Source: Brevundimonas sp. UBA7635 (GTDB lineage: Bacteria > Pseudomonadota > Alphaproteobacteria > Caulobacterales > Caulobacteraceae). Taken from it: a DNA stretch of 11,571 bases. Location of the stretch: NCBI GenBank assembly GCA_002483865.1, contig DLIT01000083.1, positions 1 through 11,571 of the forward strand, read 5' to 3'. Positions 5,751 through 11,571 of this stretch are shown here, piece after piece (the stretch's first letter is position 1; every line of letters starts with the position of its first letter). The position numbers and the translations under genes are program-made. The notes beneath the pieces were generated by a model. The model had not been told where the DNA came from. It worked only from the letters and a program-made list of their open reading frames with translations, and made no database searches.

Positions 5751-6755
5751 ATGACCACGCCCTTCGCCCCCGCCGCCTTCCCTTATGCCCGCCCGCGCCG
5801 CCTGCGCGCCCAGCCCTGGGTGCGCCGACTGGTGGCCGAGACCACCCTGACGCCGGCTGACCTGATCTGGCCCCTGATCGTCCATGACGGTGATGAACCC
5901 CGACAGCCGGTGGTTTCCATGCCCGGTGTCTTCCGCCTGTCGCCCACCGAGGCGGCAAAGGCTGCAGTCGAGGCCCGCGATCTGGGCATCCCCATGGTCG
6001 CCCTGTTCGCCAATGTGAATGATGGGCTCAAGGACAAGGTCGGCACCCCGGCCACTGATCCCGATGGCCTGGTCCCCAACTGCATCAAGGCGATCAAGGA
6101 TGCCGCGCCCGAGATCGGCGTGATGACCGACGTCGCCCTGGACTGCTTCACCGACCATGGCCACGATGGGGTGCTCCAGGACGGGAAGATTCTCAACGAC
6201 GACACGGTCGAGCGCCTGTCGGAAATGGCCTTCATCCACGCCCACGCCGGCGCCGACGCCGTCGCCCCGTCGGACATGATGGACGGCCGCATCCAGGCCA
6301 TCCGCGAGGCGCTGGAAGCCAATGGCTTCCACGACACCCTGATCATCAGCTACGCCGCCAAATACGCCTCAGCCTTCTATGGCCCCTACCGCGACGCGGT
6401 AGGCTCCTCGAAGTCCCTGAGCGGCGACAAGAAGACCTATCAGATGGATTTCGCCAATGCCGACGAGGCTTTGCGCGAGGTCGCCATGGACATTTCCGAA
6501 GGGGCCGACGCCCTGATCGTCAAGCCGGGCCTGCCCTATCTCGACATCCTGAAACTGGTTTCGGAAACCTTCAAAATCCCGACCTTCTCCTACCAGGTGT
6601 CGGGCGAGTACGCGATGATGAAGGCCGCCATCGCCAATGGTTGGCTGGACGAGGATCGCGCCATTCTGGAAAGCCTGCACGCCTTCAAGCGCGCCGGGGC
6701 CTCAGGCGTTCTCAGCTACTTCGCGCCCCAGGCCGCCCGCCTGCTGGGGGCCTGA
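5751..6755 (+). CDS. hemB: Delta-aminolevulinic acid dehydratase (porphobilinogen synthase)
   Basis: Condenses two 5-aminolevulinate molecules to porphobilinogen in tetrapyrrole synthesis; a cytosolic homo-oligomer. 334 residues from ATG 5751 (MTTPFAPAAF), the family length. The two active-site lysines are visible: Lys204 in SYAAKYASAFYG and the Schiff-base Lys258 in DALIVKPGLPYLDIL. The metal-site segment reads DVALDCFTDHGHDGVL; the DVxLCxYTxHGHCG cysteines of zinc enzymes are largely replaced by Ala/Asp, as in Mg-dependent (Pseudomonas/Rhodobacter type) enzymes. GTG 5730 would add seven residues and has no family support. No clear Shine-Dalgarno precedes ATG 5751. Phe is coded only by TTC (13 of 13), a useful codon-bias reference. 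It is transcribed alone, convergent with the flavin reductase gene 24 nt beyond its stop. Confidence 0.96.
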   Translation: MTTPFAPAAFPYARPRRLRAQPWVRRLVAETTLTPADLIWPLIVHDGDEPRQPVVSMPGVFRLSPTEAAKAAVEARDLGIPMVALFANVNDGLKDKVGTPATDPDGLVPNCIKAIKDAAPEIGVMTDVALDCFTDHGHDGVLQDGKILNDDTVERLSEMAFIHAHAGADAVAPSDMMDGRIQAIREALEANGFHDTLIISYAAKYASAFYGPYRDAVGSSKSLSGDKKTYQMDFANADEALREVAMDISEGADALIVKPGLPYLDILKLVSETFKIPTFSYQVSGEYAMMKAAIANGWLDEDRAILESLHAFKRAGASGVLSYFAPQAARLLGA

Positions 6756-6779
6756 CACCGAGCGGCAGGTGCGAAGATT

Positions 6780-7283
6780 TTATTCTTTCGGATCAATGGC
6801 CTGACCGTATCTTCCGCGGAAGAAGGTCAGGGCATCCCCACCCCGGGTCTCGAACCCGGTCACCCGGCCCACAATGACCAGGTGATCGCCCATCACGATC
6901 TGCTCGTGGGTCTGGCAATCCAGCCGTGTCAGGGCGTCGATCAGGCGCGGCGGCTCGGGGTTGCCGACCTCGAACTCATGGTCCGCCAGGGTCGAGTTGC
7001 CCCTCGCAAAGCGATGCGACACGTCGCGGTCCTCGACCGGCAGCATGTGAATGGCAAACCGGTCAGCCCCGGCAAAGGCGTCATGACGTTCCGACCGGAT
7101 ATCCATGCACCACAGCACCAGCGGCGGGTCCAGCGACACGCTGGTAAAGCTGTTCACCGTGATGCCCAGGGGCCCCTCGCCGGTGTGGGCGGTCACCACG
7201 CAGACCCCGGTGGCAAAGCCACCCAGGGCACGGCGATAGGCCACGGGGTCGAAATCAGGCAGGGGGGAAACCGGTGCGCTCAC
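6780..7283 (-). CDS. Flavin reductase-like domain protein (HpaC/FMN-binding split-barrel type)
   Basis: 167 residues, the full length of the small FMN-binding flavin reductases that supply reduced flavin to two-component monooxygenases. Landmarks: YRRALGGFATGVCVVTA about 16-32, then the diagnostic GITVNSFTSVSLDPPLVLWC about 40-59, RFAIHML about 75-81, and GDHLVIVGRV about 132-141 near the C-terminus. No partner monooxygenase is in the window, so the substrate system is unknown. The start is GTG 7283, with AGGCGG directly upstream; no nearby ATG fits the family N-terminus. The upstream DUF922 gene ends 45 nt before it on the same strand, so the two may share a transcript. Its 3' end faces hemB. 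Confidence 0.88.
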   Translation of the reverse strand: MSAPVSPLPDFDPVAYRRALGGFATGVCVVTAHTGEGPLGITVNSFTSVSLDPPLVLWCMDIRSERHDAFAGADRFAIHMLPVEDRDVSHRFARGNSTLADHEFEVGNPEPPRLIDALTRLDCQTHEQIVMGDHLVIVGRVTGFETRGGDALTFFRGRYGQAIDPKE

Positions 7284-7328
7284 CCGCCTGACCTAAGCTG
7301 CGGCTGATCGAAGGGCAAGCCCGGCCCC

Positions 7329-7943
7329 TCAGGGAAAGACCGCCCCTTCGCGCCGACCATGCGCGGTCTGGGCGTCATAGGCCTGGCTTGCGGCCGAAAC
7401 GGCATCTGCCGACGCCTGACTGACCGCCTGCAAGGCATCACAATCGGCCGCAGCCCGCATCGCCGCCTGCATCTGCTCAGCGCCCGCCAGGGCAATGCGC
7501 GCATGATTGGTCTCGTGGGTCACCAGGGCGGCGTAATAACGCTCCCACAGCTCGCGATCCCTGCGCCCCAGCTGCGCTGGCTCGCTGAGATAGGGCAAGG
7601 TCACCTGGATCGACACCTTCACCTCGCTGGTGGCCGGATCGCACCTGCGGTTGGTTGCGCGCCACCGGGTGGAATATCTCCACTGGGTCAGGGCCTCATA
7701 GCGGCCACCCGACGGCTCGGCCGGCCGCAGGCGGTTCATGTTCTCGCGGATCGCCCGCGCCGTGCGCCCCGGCACGGCATAGGGCAGGATCTCGACTTCC
7801 GGCATGGCCACCAGCCCCGGTGCCGCCTGGGCCACCGCCGCGCGCCCTGCGTCCGGCTGTTCCGTCCCGGCCCCAGCCTGGACCGCCGCCGCCAGCCACA
7901 TCACCAAGATCAACATCACAGCCCCGAAAAATCCTTCCCTCAC
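7329..7943 (-). CDS. Secreted DUF922-type putative zinc peptidase
   Basis: 204 residues. The N-terminus (MREGFFGAVMLILVMWLAAAVQA) is a signal peptide with likely cleavage about residue 23-26, so the protein is exported. The rest resembles the DUF922 family: a beta-rich part with a Cys (Cys101, VKVSIQVTLPYL following), then ELWERYYAALVTHETNHARIA about 131-151, whose HETNH (143-147) is an HExxH zinc motif, then a helical tail with a second Cys (168). Cys101 and Cys168 may form a disulphide in the periplasm. Substrate unknown. GTG 7943 has a G-rich stretch 6 nt upstream. An ATG at 7916 would shorten the signal peptide n-region. It is divergent from motB, with 98 nt between them and no clear promoter. 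Confidence 0.75.
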   Translation of the reverse strand: MREGFFGAVMLILVMWLAAAVQAGAGTEQPDAGRAAVAQAAPGLVAMPEVEILPYAVPGRTARAIRENMNRLRPAEPSGGRYEALTQWRYSTRWRATNRRCDPATSEVKVSIQVTLPYLSEPAQLGRRDRELWERYYAALVTHETNHARIALAGAEQMQAAMRAAADCDALQAVSQASADAVSAASQAYDAQTAHGRREGAVFP

Positions 7944-8041
7944 CCAAGCCCCCCGACCGGCCAGGGTTCCCTGTTCAACAGCTTCTTAAGAGGCAGGGGT
8001 TACCACGTCAGCGTTAATCATCTTTCGGACTGGCCTGCCCC

Positions 8042-8941
8042 ATGCCCCTGAGCGATCGCCCGATCCTGATCAAGAAGGTCAAGAAGGTATCCGGCGGCGG
8101 GCACCACGGCGGTGCCTGGAAGGTTGCCTACGCCGACTTTGTGACGGCCATGATGGCCTTCTTCCTGCTGATGTGGCTGATCAACTCGACCAGCCCCGAG
8201 CAGAAGCAGGGCATTGCCGACTACTTTGCCCCCGCCAGCGTGTCGTCGTCGACGTCCGGCTCTGGCGGCATCCTGGGCGGCACCGCCCTGGGCGAACAGG
8301 GGGCCAAGAGCTCGGGCACCAACTCGGTCATCGAGCAGTTGGCCCCGCCCTCGCCGGAGTTCCCGGACCAGGCGGGCCAGAACTCCAACCTGGCCGCCGC
8401 CAGCGAATCCGACCTGCGCGCCGAGCTGGCCCGCCGCGAAGCCGCCGACTTCACCAGCGCCGCCGAGTCCTTGCGCCAGGCCATGCAAACCATGCCCGAG
8501 CTGGCCGAGCTGTCGAAGCAGATGATCATCGACCAGACGCCCGAGGGCCTGCGCATCCAGCTGGTCGACCAGGAAGGCCGCTCAATGTTCGAGAACGGCT
8601 CCTCGCGCCCCAACCCGCGCGCCCAGATGCTGCTTCGGGCCGTGTCCCGGGTGATCAACCAGCTGCCGAACCGCATCGCCATCAGCGGCCACACCAGCGC
8701 CGTGGCCGGCTCCAACCGCGCCAGCTCGCCGGGCGACTGGCCCCTGTCCCAGGCCCGCGCTGACGCGTCGCGACTGGTCATTCAGGGTTCAGGCGTGAAC
8801 CCCGATCGCATCTACTCCATTACTGGCAAGGCCGGTTCGGATCCGCTGTACCCTGACGATCCCTCGTTGGCTGGCAATCGCCGCATCGCTATCGTCCTGC
8901 TGCGCGAAGCGCCGGTCCTGCCCAATGATACAAGCCTGTAA
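8042..8941 (+). CDS. motB: Flagellar motor stator protein MotB
   Basis: Stator subunit that pairs with MotA, conducts protons and anchors to peptidoglycan. 299 residues. The cytoplasmic N-terminus is rich in Lys/Gly/His (KKVKKVSGGGHHGG), followed by a single membrane helix at about 28-48 (AYADFVTAMMAFFLLMWLI) with the proton-binding aspartate exactly at Asp32, as in E. coli MotB. A low-complexity Ser/Gly/Ala linker (about 62-125) leads to the OmpA-like peptidoglycan-binding domain (about 170-288) with ISGHTSA, WPLSQARADASRLVI and GNRRIAIVLLR. motA is not adjacent, which is common in Caulobacterales. No sigma-54 type promoter box was found upstream and the Shine-Dalgarno is weak. Confidence 0.95.
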   Translation: MPLSDRPILIKKVKKVSGGGHHGGAWKVAYADFVTAMMAFFLLMWLINSTSPEQKQGIADYFAPASVSSSTSGSGGILGGTALGEQGAKSSGTNSVIEQLAPPSPEFPDQAGQNSNLAAASESDLRAELARREAADFTSAAESLRQAMQTMPELAELSKQMIIDQTPEGLRIQLVDQEGRSMFENGSSRPNPRAQMLLRAVSRVINQLPNRIAISGHTSAVAGSNRASSPGDWPLSQARADASRLVIQGSGVNPDRIYSITGKAGSDPLYPDDPSLAGNRRIAIVLLREAPVLPNDTSL

Positions 8942-9045
8942 GGACCCGAGATTCCCAGTCTTGCCCTCAGCGGTGATCCCTGCCCAAATAGGGGCATGTG
9001 CCAATGGTCGGGATACGGACATAGTGCCAAGGTAGAGGCGGTCTC

Positions 9046-9786
9046 GTGACCCAGCACTTCCCCTCACCCCTGCTGCGCTTCTATATGACTGCGGACGCGC
9101 CCTGCCCCTATTTGCCGGATCAGCTGGAACGCAAGATCTTTGCCAGCCTGCCGATCAGCAGCGGCGCAGACGTCAACGACGCTCTCAGCCACCTGGGCTT
9201 TCGCCGCAGCCAGAACATTGCCTATCGTCCGGCCTGCCAGTCCTGCCAGGCCTGCATCTCGGTGCGGATACCGGTGGCGGAGTTCGCCTTCTCCCGATCC
9301 CAGCGCAAAATTCTCAATCGAAACCGCGATTTGACCCGCAAGCTGGTGGAGGCCGAGGCCACCGTTGAGCAATTCGAGCTTCTGCAACGCTATCTGAGCG
9401 CGCGCCATCCCGAGGGCGGCATGGCAGGCATGAGTCAGGCTGACTACGTTTGCATGGTCGAGGACACCGCAGTGCGCACCCACCTGATTGAGTACCGTCT
9501 GCCGGGCGCGGACGATAAGCCAGAGGCTCTGGTCGGAGTCTGCCTTACCGACCTGCTCTCGGACGGACTTTCAATGGTCTACAGCTTCTTTGACCCGAAT
9601 TTTGAGCGCCGCAGTCTGGGCCAGTTTGCCATCCTGGATCACCTGCGCCAGTCAGCGCAGGTCGGCCTGCCCTATCTCTACCTCGGCTTCTGGGTCCAGG
9701 GCTCTCCCAAGATGGATTACAAGGCCCGCTATCGCCCGATGGAAGCCTTGTCCGGCAACAGCTGGCACCGCCTGCCCACCGACTAG
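9046..9786 (+). CDS. bpt: Aspartate/glutamate leucyltransferase (ATE/Bpt family)
   Basis: Transfers an amino acid from aminoacyl-tRNA to the N-terminus of proteins beginning with acidic residues, marking them for ClpAP/ClpS degradation (bacterial N-end rule). 246 residues. N-terminal half: CPYLPDQLERKIFASL about 20-35 and YRPACQSCQACISVRIPV about 60-77, the conserved Cys cluster (Cys20, 64, 67, 70). C-terminal GNAT-like half: SMVYSFFDPNFERRSLGQFAI about 176-196 and YLYLGFWVQGSPKMDYKARYRPME about 210-233. The GTG start at 9046 has AGAGG upstream and gives the family N-terminus. The final TAG shares CTAG with the stop of the M48 protease on the other strand. Confidence 0.92.
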   Translation: MTQHFPSPLLRFYMTADAPCPYLPDQLERKIFASLPISSGADVNDALSHLGFRRSQNIAYRPACQSCQACISVRIPVAEFAFSRSQRKILNRNRDLTRKLVEAEATVEQFELLQRYLSARHPEGGMAGMSQADYVCMVEDTAVRTHLIEYRLPGADDKPEALVGVCLTDLLSDGLSMVYSFFDPNFERRSLGQFAILDHLRQSAQVGLPYLYLGFWVQGSPKMDYKARYRPMEALSGNSWHRLPTD

Positions 9787-10811
9787 ATCGTAGGAACCGA
9801 GGTGCTGGACGGGCCAACTGGAACGTCCCACGATCCTACATCGCGTCCGCCCGCAAACTGGACCAGGGCCGCAATGCGCTTCTCGATCGGCGGGTGGGTC
9901 GCGAACAGGGCTGAGAAGCTGGCCTTCTCCGGCGCATTGTCCAGGAACATTCCGCGCAGTTCGTCAGGAGCCTCAACCTTCGACTGTCCTGACACCTTGC
10001 GTAGCGCCGAGATCATGGCGTCCGGGTTCTTGGTCAGTTCCACCGCGCCGGCATCAGCCACATATTCGCGGGTCCGCGACAAACTCATGCGGATAACAGT
10101 GGCCAGGCCATAACCAATCACGCCCACCGCCAGACCGATCAGGATCAGAGGCATGGCGTTCTTGTTGTCCCCGCTCCGTCGACCACGCGTATAGAACAGG
10201 CTTCGGAAGATCAGTTCGGCCAGGACACTGATGATGCCCGCAAAGATCGAGGCGATCACCATGGTCCGCACGTCCTTGTTGATGACGTGGGTCAGCTCGT
10301 GCGCCAGGACGGCTTCCATCTCTCCACGGCTCAAGGCCGCCATCAGCCCGCGCGTAACGGTAACGCTGTAGTTGCCCTCATGCAGGCCTGATGCATAGGC
10401 ATTCAGCGCGCCGCTTTCGATGATCCGCAGCGTCGGGGTCTTCATGCCGCGTGATATGGCCAGGTTTTCCAGCAGGTTATAGAGCTCCGGCTCAACCTTC
10501 CGCTCGACCCTGCGTGCCCCGGTCATGGCGTCAATCATCATCTGGTTGCCGAAATAGGCGATGACGAACCAGATCAGCGAAGCCACCACAGCCAAGGGGA
10601 CGGTGACCACCAGCATGGAGGCGGCCAGGGCCAGGTCCTGCCCCAGGTCACCGCCCGAGTTGGGCAGGATGCCAAAGCCCATCAGCAGAACCTGTCCGGC
10701 AAACAGCAACAGGACCATAAGGACCGGAAACCCGGCCAGCAGAAGCACTGACCGGGTATTATTGGCCCAGATATGGGTCTTTAGACCAACGGCCTGAGCA
10801 AACACCGCCAT
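9783..10811 (-). CDS. M48 family membrane zinc metalloprotease (HtpX-like)
   Basis: Inner-membrane protease of the HtpX/Ste24 type, generally linked to membrane protein quality control. 342 residues. Predicted helices lie at about 22-48, 65-88, 183-205 and 220-241. The catalytic motif HELTH is at 171-175; the third zinc ligand is Glu249 in SRTREYVADAGAVEL; FATHPPIEKRI (303-313) is the family's C-terminal motif. The two N-terminal helices are more widely spaced than in E. coli HtpX (about 293 residues), so it is better called HtpX-like. It starts 5 nt after the lemA stop, with GGTGAGC upstream, hence a lemA-M48 operon, a pairing seen in many bacteria. The TAG stop is antiparallel to and overlaps the bpt stop, leaving no room for a separate terminator. 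Confidence 0.9.
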   Translation of the reverse strand: MAVFAQAVGLKTHIWANNTRSVLLLAGFPVLMVLLLFAGQVLLMGFGILPNSGGDLGQDLALAASMLVVTVPLAVVASLIWFVIAYFGNQMMIDAMTGARRVERKVEPELYNLLENLAISRGMKTPTLRIIESGALNAYASGLHEGNYSVTVTRGLMAALSRGEMEAVLAHELTHVINKDVRTMVIASIFAGIISVLAELIFRSLFYTRGRRSGDNKNAMPLILIGLAVGVIGYGLATVIRMSLSRTREYVADAGAVELTKNPDAMISALRKVSGQSKVEAPDELRGMFLDNAPEKASFSALFATHPPIEKRIAALVQFAGGRDVGSWDVPVGPSSTSVPTI

Positions 10812-10816
10812 CGGAC

Positions 10817-11386
10817 CTAGAAGCTCACCGTCGGCGGGGCTGCGTTCAGCGTGGCGCGCTCGGTTTCACCCACATCGAAGAAGGTCCTGTCCGAGCCAAA
10901 GCCGAACAGTCCGGCGAACAGAACCGTCGGGAACTGGCGGCGCACGGCGTTGAACTCGGCCACGGCGTTGTTGAAGAAACGGCGCGCGGCGGCCAGCTTG
11001 TTCTCGATGTCCGATAGTTCCATTTGGAGCTGTTGGAAGTTGGTGTTGGCCTTCAGATCCGGATAGGCCTCGGACACAGCGAACAGGCGGCCCAGGGTCG
11101 CGGTCAGCATGTTCTCGGCCTGGACCTTGTCCTCCACCGTTCGGGCACCAGCGGCAGCGGCTCGGGCCTGGGTCACGGCATTGAGGGTTTCACGCTCGTG
11201 CGTGGCGTAACCCTTTACGGTCTCGACCAGGTTGGGGATCAGATCCTGACGCTGCTTCAACTGGACATCAATATCGGCAAAAGACTGGTTCGCCGTCTGG
11301 TCCAGCTTGACCAGCCGGTTATAGGCCCCAACGACGACAAACAGCAGGATGGCGACGATTACGCCAATGACAATCAAGGTGATCAT
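10817..11386 (-). CDS. lemA: LemA family membrane protein
   Basis: 189 residues with one N-terminal membrane helix (about 2-21) and a long alpha-helical, coiled-coil-like body outside. Family signature: AYNRLVKLDQTANQSFADIDVQLKQRQDLIPNL about 21-53 in sequence order, SEAYPDLKANTNFQQLQMEL about 105-124 and RRFFNNAVAEFN about 135-146. The molecular function is not established; the gene is repeatedly linked with M48 proteases, as here, which suggests an accessory role to that protease. ATG 11386 is preferred because GAGGGAG lies 6 nt upstream and the product starts directly with the helix. An earlier in-frame start at 11434 adds 16 unusual residues. An isolated TTGACA lies on this strand at 11456-11451 but has no matching -10, so the promoter is unresolved. 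Confidence 0.93.
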   Translation of the reverse strand: MITLIVIGVIVAILLFVVVGAYNRLVKLDQTANQSFADIDVQLKQRQDLIPNLVETVKGYATHERETLNAVTQARAAAAGARTVEDKVQAENMLTATLGRLFAVSEAYPDLKANTNFQQLQMELSDIENKLAAARRFFNNAVAEFNAVRRQFPTVLFAGLFGFGSDRTFFDVGETERATLNAAPPTVSF

Positions 11387-11493
11387 GGAAGCTCCCTCAG
11401 CTATGATCACATAATGATGCACAGCTGGCCGCATTTCCTAATGAAATCGATGTCAAGCTCGGTACGCCGCAACCCTTGAGTGAAGGCTACCGA

Positions 11494-11571
11494 ATGAAAT
11501 ACCTCACCCTCAAGGTCGTTCTGGGCGTCGGCGTGGTTGCGGCGGGCATTTCCGCCCTGGTCATGATCATT
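11494..11571 (+). CDS. N-terminal fragment of an unknown membrane or exported protein
   Basis: 26 codons from ATG 11494 to the window edge, reading MKYLTLKVVLGVGVV and then a further small/aliphatic stretch to ALVMII. A Lys-containing n-region and an uninterrupted hydrophobic segment indicate a signal anchor or signal peptide. GAAGG lies 8 nt upstream, a good Shine-Dalgarno. It is divergent from lemA with 107 nt between start codons. The family cannot be told from this fragment. Confidence 0.6.
   Translation, partial: MKYLTLKVVLGVGVVAAGISALVMII

Noticed and set aside
6756..6779. Intrinsic terminator between hemB and the flavin reductase gene
   Set aside because: Only a 4-bp CACC/GGTG stem with mixed A/T sequence after it; too weak to call.
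7980..8041. CtrA or sigma-54 site upstream of motB
   Set aside because: TTAA-like half sites are spaced 10 nt instead of 7, and no TGGCAC-N5-TTGC match is present.
8221..8781. 186-codon minus-strand ORF opposite motB
   Set aside because: Antisense shadow; the plus strand encodes an unambiguous MotB with Asp32 and an OmpA-like domain.

Overview
The window looks like a chromosomal stretch from a high-GC alphaproteobacterium, most probably of the Caulobacterales (Caulobacter/Brevundimonas type). The gene set is typical of that group: class II DAHP synthase, a stand-alone AroQ chorismate mutase, a Mg-type HemB, MotB, Bpt aminoacyl-transferase and a LemA/M48 protease pair. Two intergenic sites also fit the Caulobacter housekeeping promoter pattern (TTGACGS, 10-14 nt spacer, GCTANAWC). 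This assignment is inferred from protein families and promoter style, not from a database match.

Left part (1-2650, minus strand) is an aromatic amino acid block. Class II DAHP synthase is followed, with a 4-nt GTGA overlap, by a prephenate dehydratase that stops at the end of the catalytic domain and has no ACT regulatory domain. Downstream is a 287-nt gap and then an AroQ-type chorismate mutase that leaves the window at the left edge. The gap holds a previously uncalled 33-codon leader peptide gene (642..541, minus) with 8 Phe/Tyr codons within 12 positions. Its stop codon lies in the 5' arm of a 17-bp hairpin, followed at once by a perfect 8-bp hairpin. This has the layout of a ribosome-stalling attenuator sensing Phe and Tyr in front of the enzyme that commits chorismate to both. 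Neither hairpin is followed by a U-run, so the output step is not the textbook intrinsic terminator.

Middle-left (2709-5310, minus) is a branched-chain (valine) catabolic pair. An isobutyryl-CoA dehydrogenase-like acyl-CoA dehydrogenase precedes 3-hydroxyisobutyryl-CoA hydrolase. The hydrolase is in one uninterrupted frame with an upstream DUF6968-like domain of about 110 residues, yet a strong Shine-Dalgarno and GTG start sit exactly at the domain junction.

A 440-nt intergenic region (5311-5750) carries a minus promoter for the dehydrogenase, a GC-rich mosaic of four hairpins that looks like a dispersed intergenic repeat, and a plus promoter for hemB. After hemB (plus) come, on the minus strand, a flavin reductase-like protein and a secreted DUF922-type HExxH protein. 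motB and bpt follow on the plus strand. bpt converges on an M48 (HtpX-like) protease, the two genes sharing a CTAG that supplies both stop codons. The protease is the second gene of a lemA-M48 operon. A divergent membrane protein gene starts at 11494 and is cut by the right edge. No rRNA, tRNA, CRISPR array, insertion sequence or phage gene was seen.
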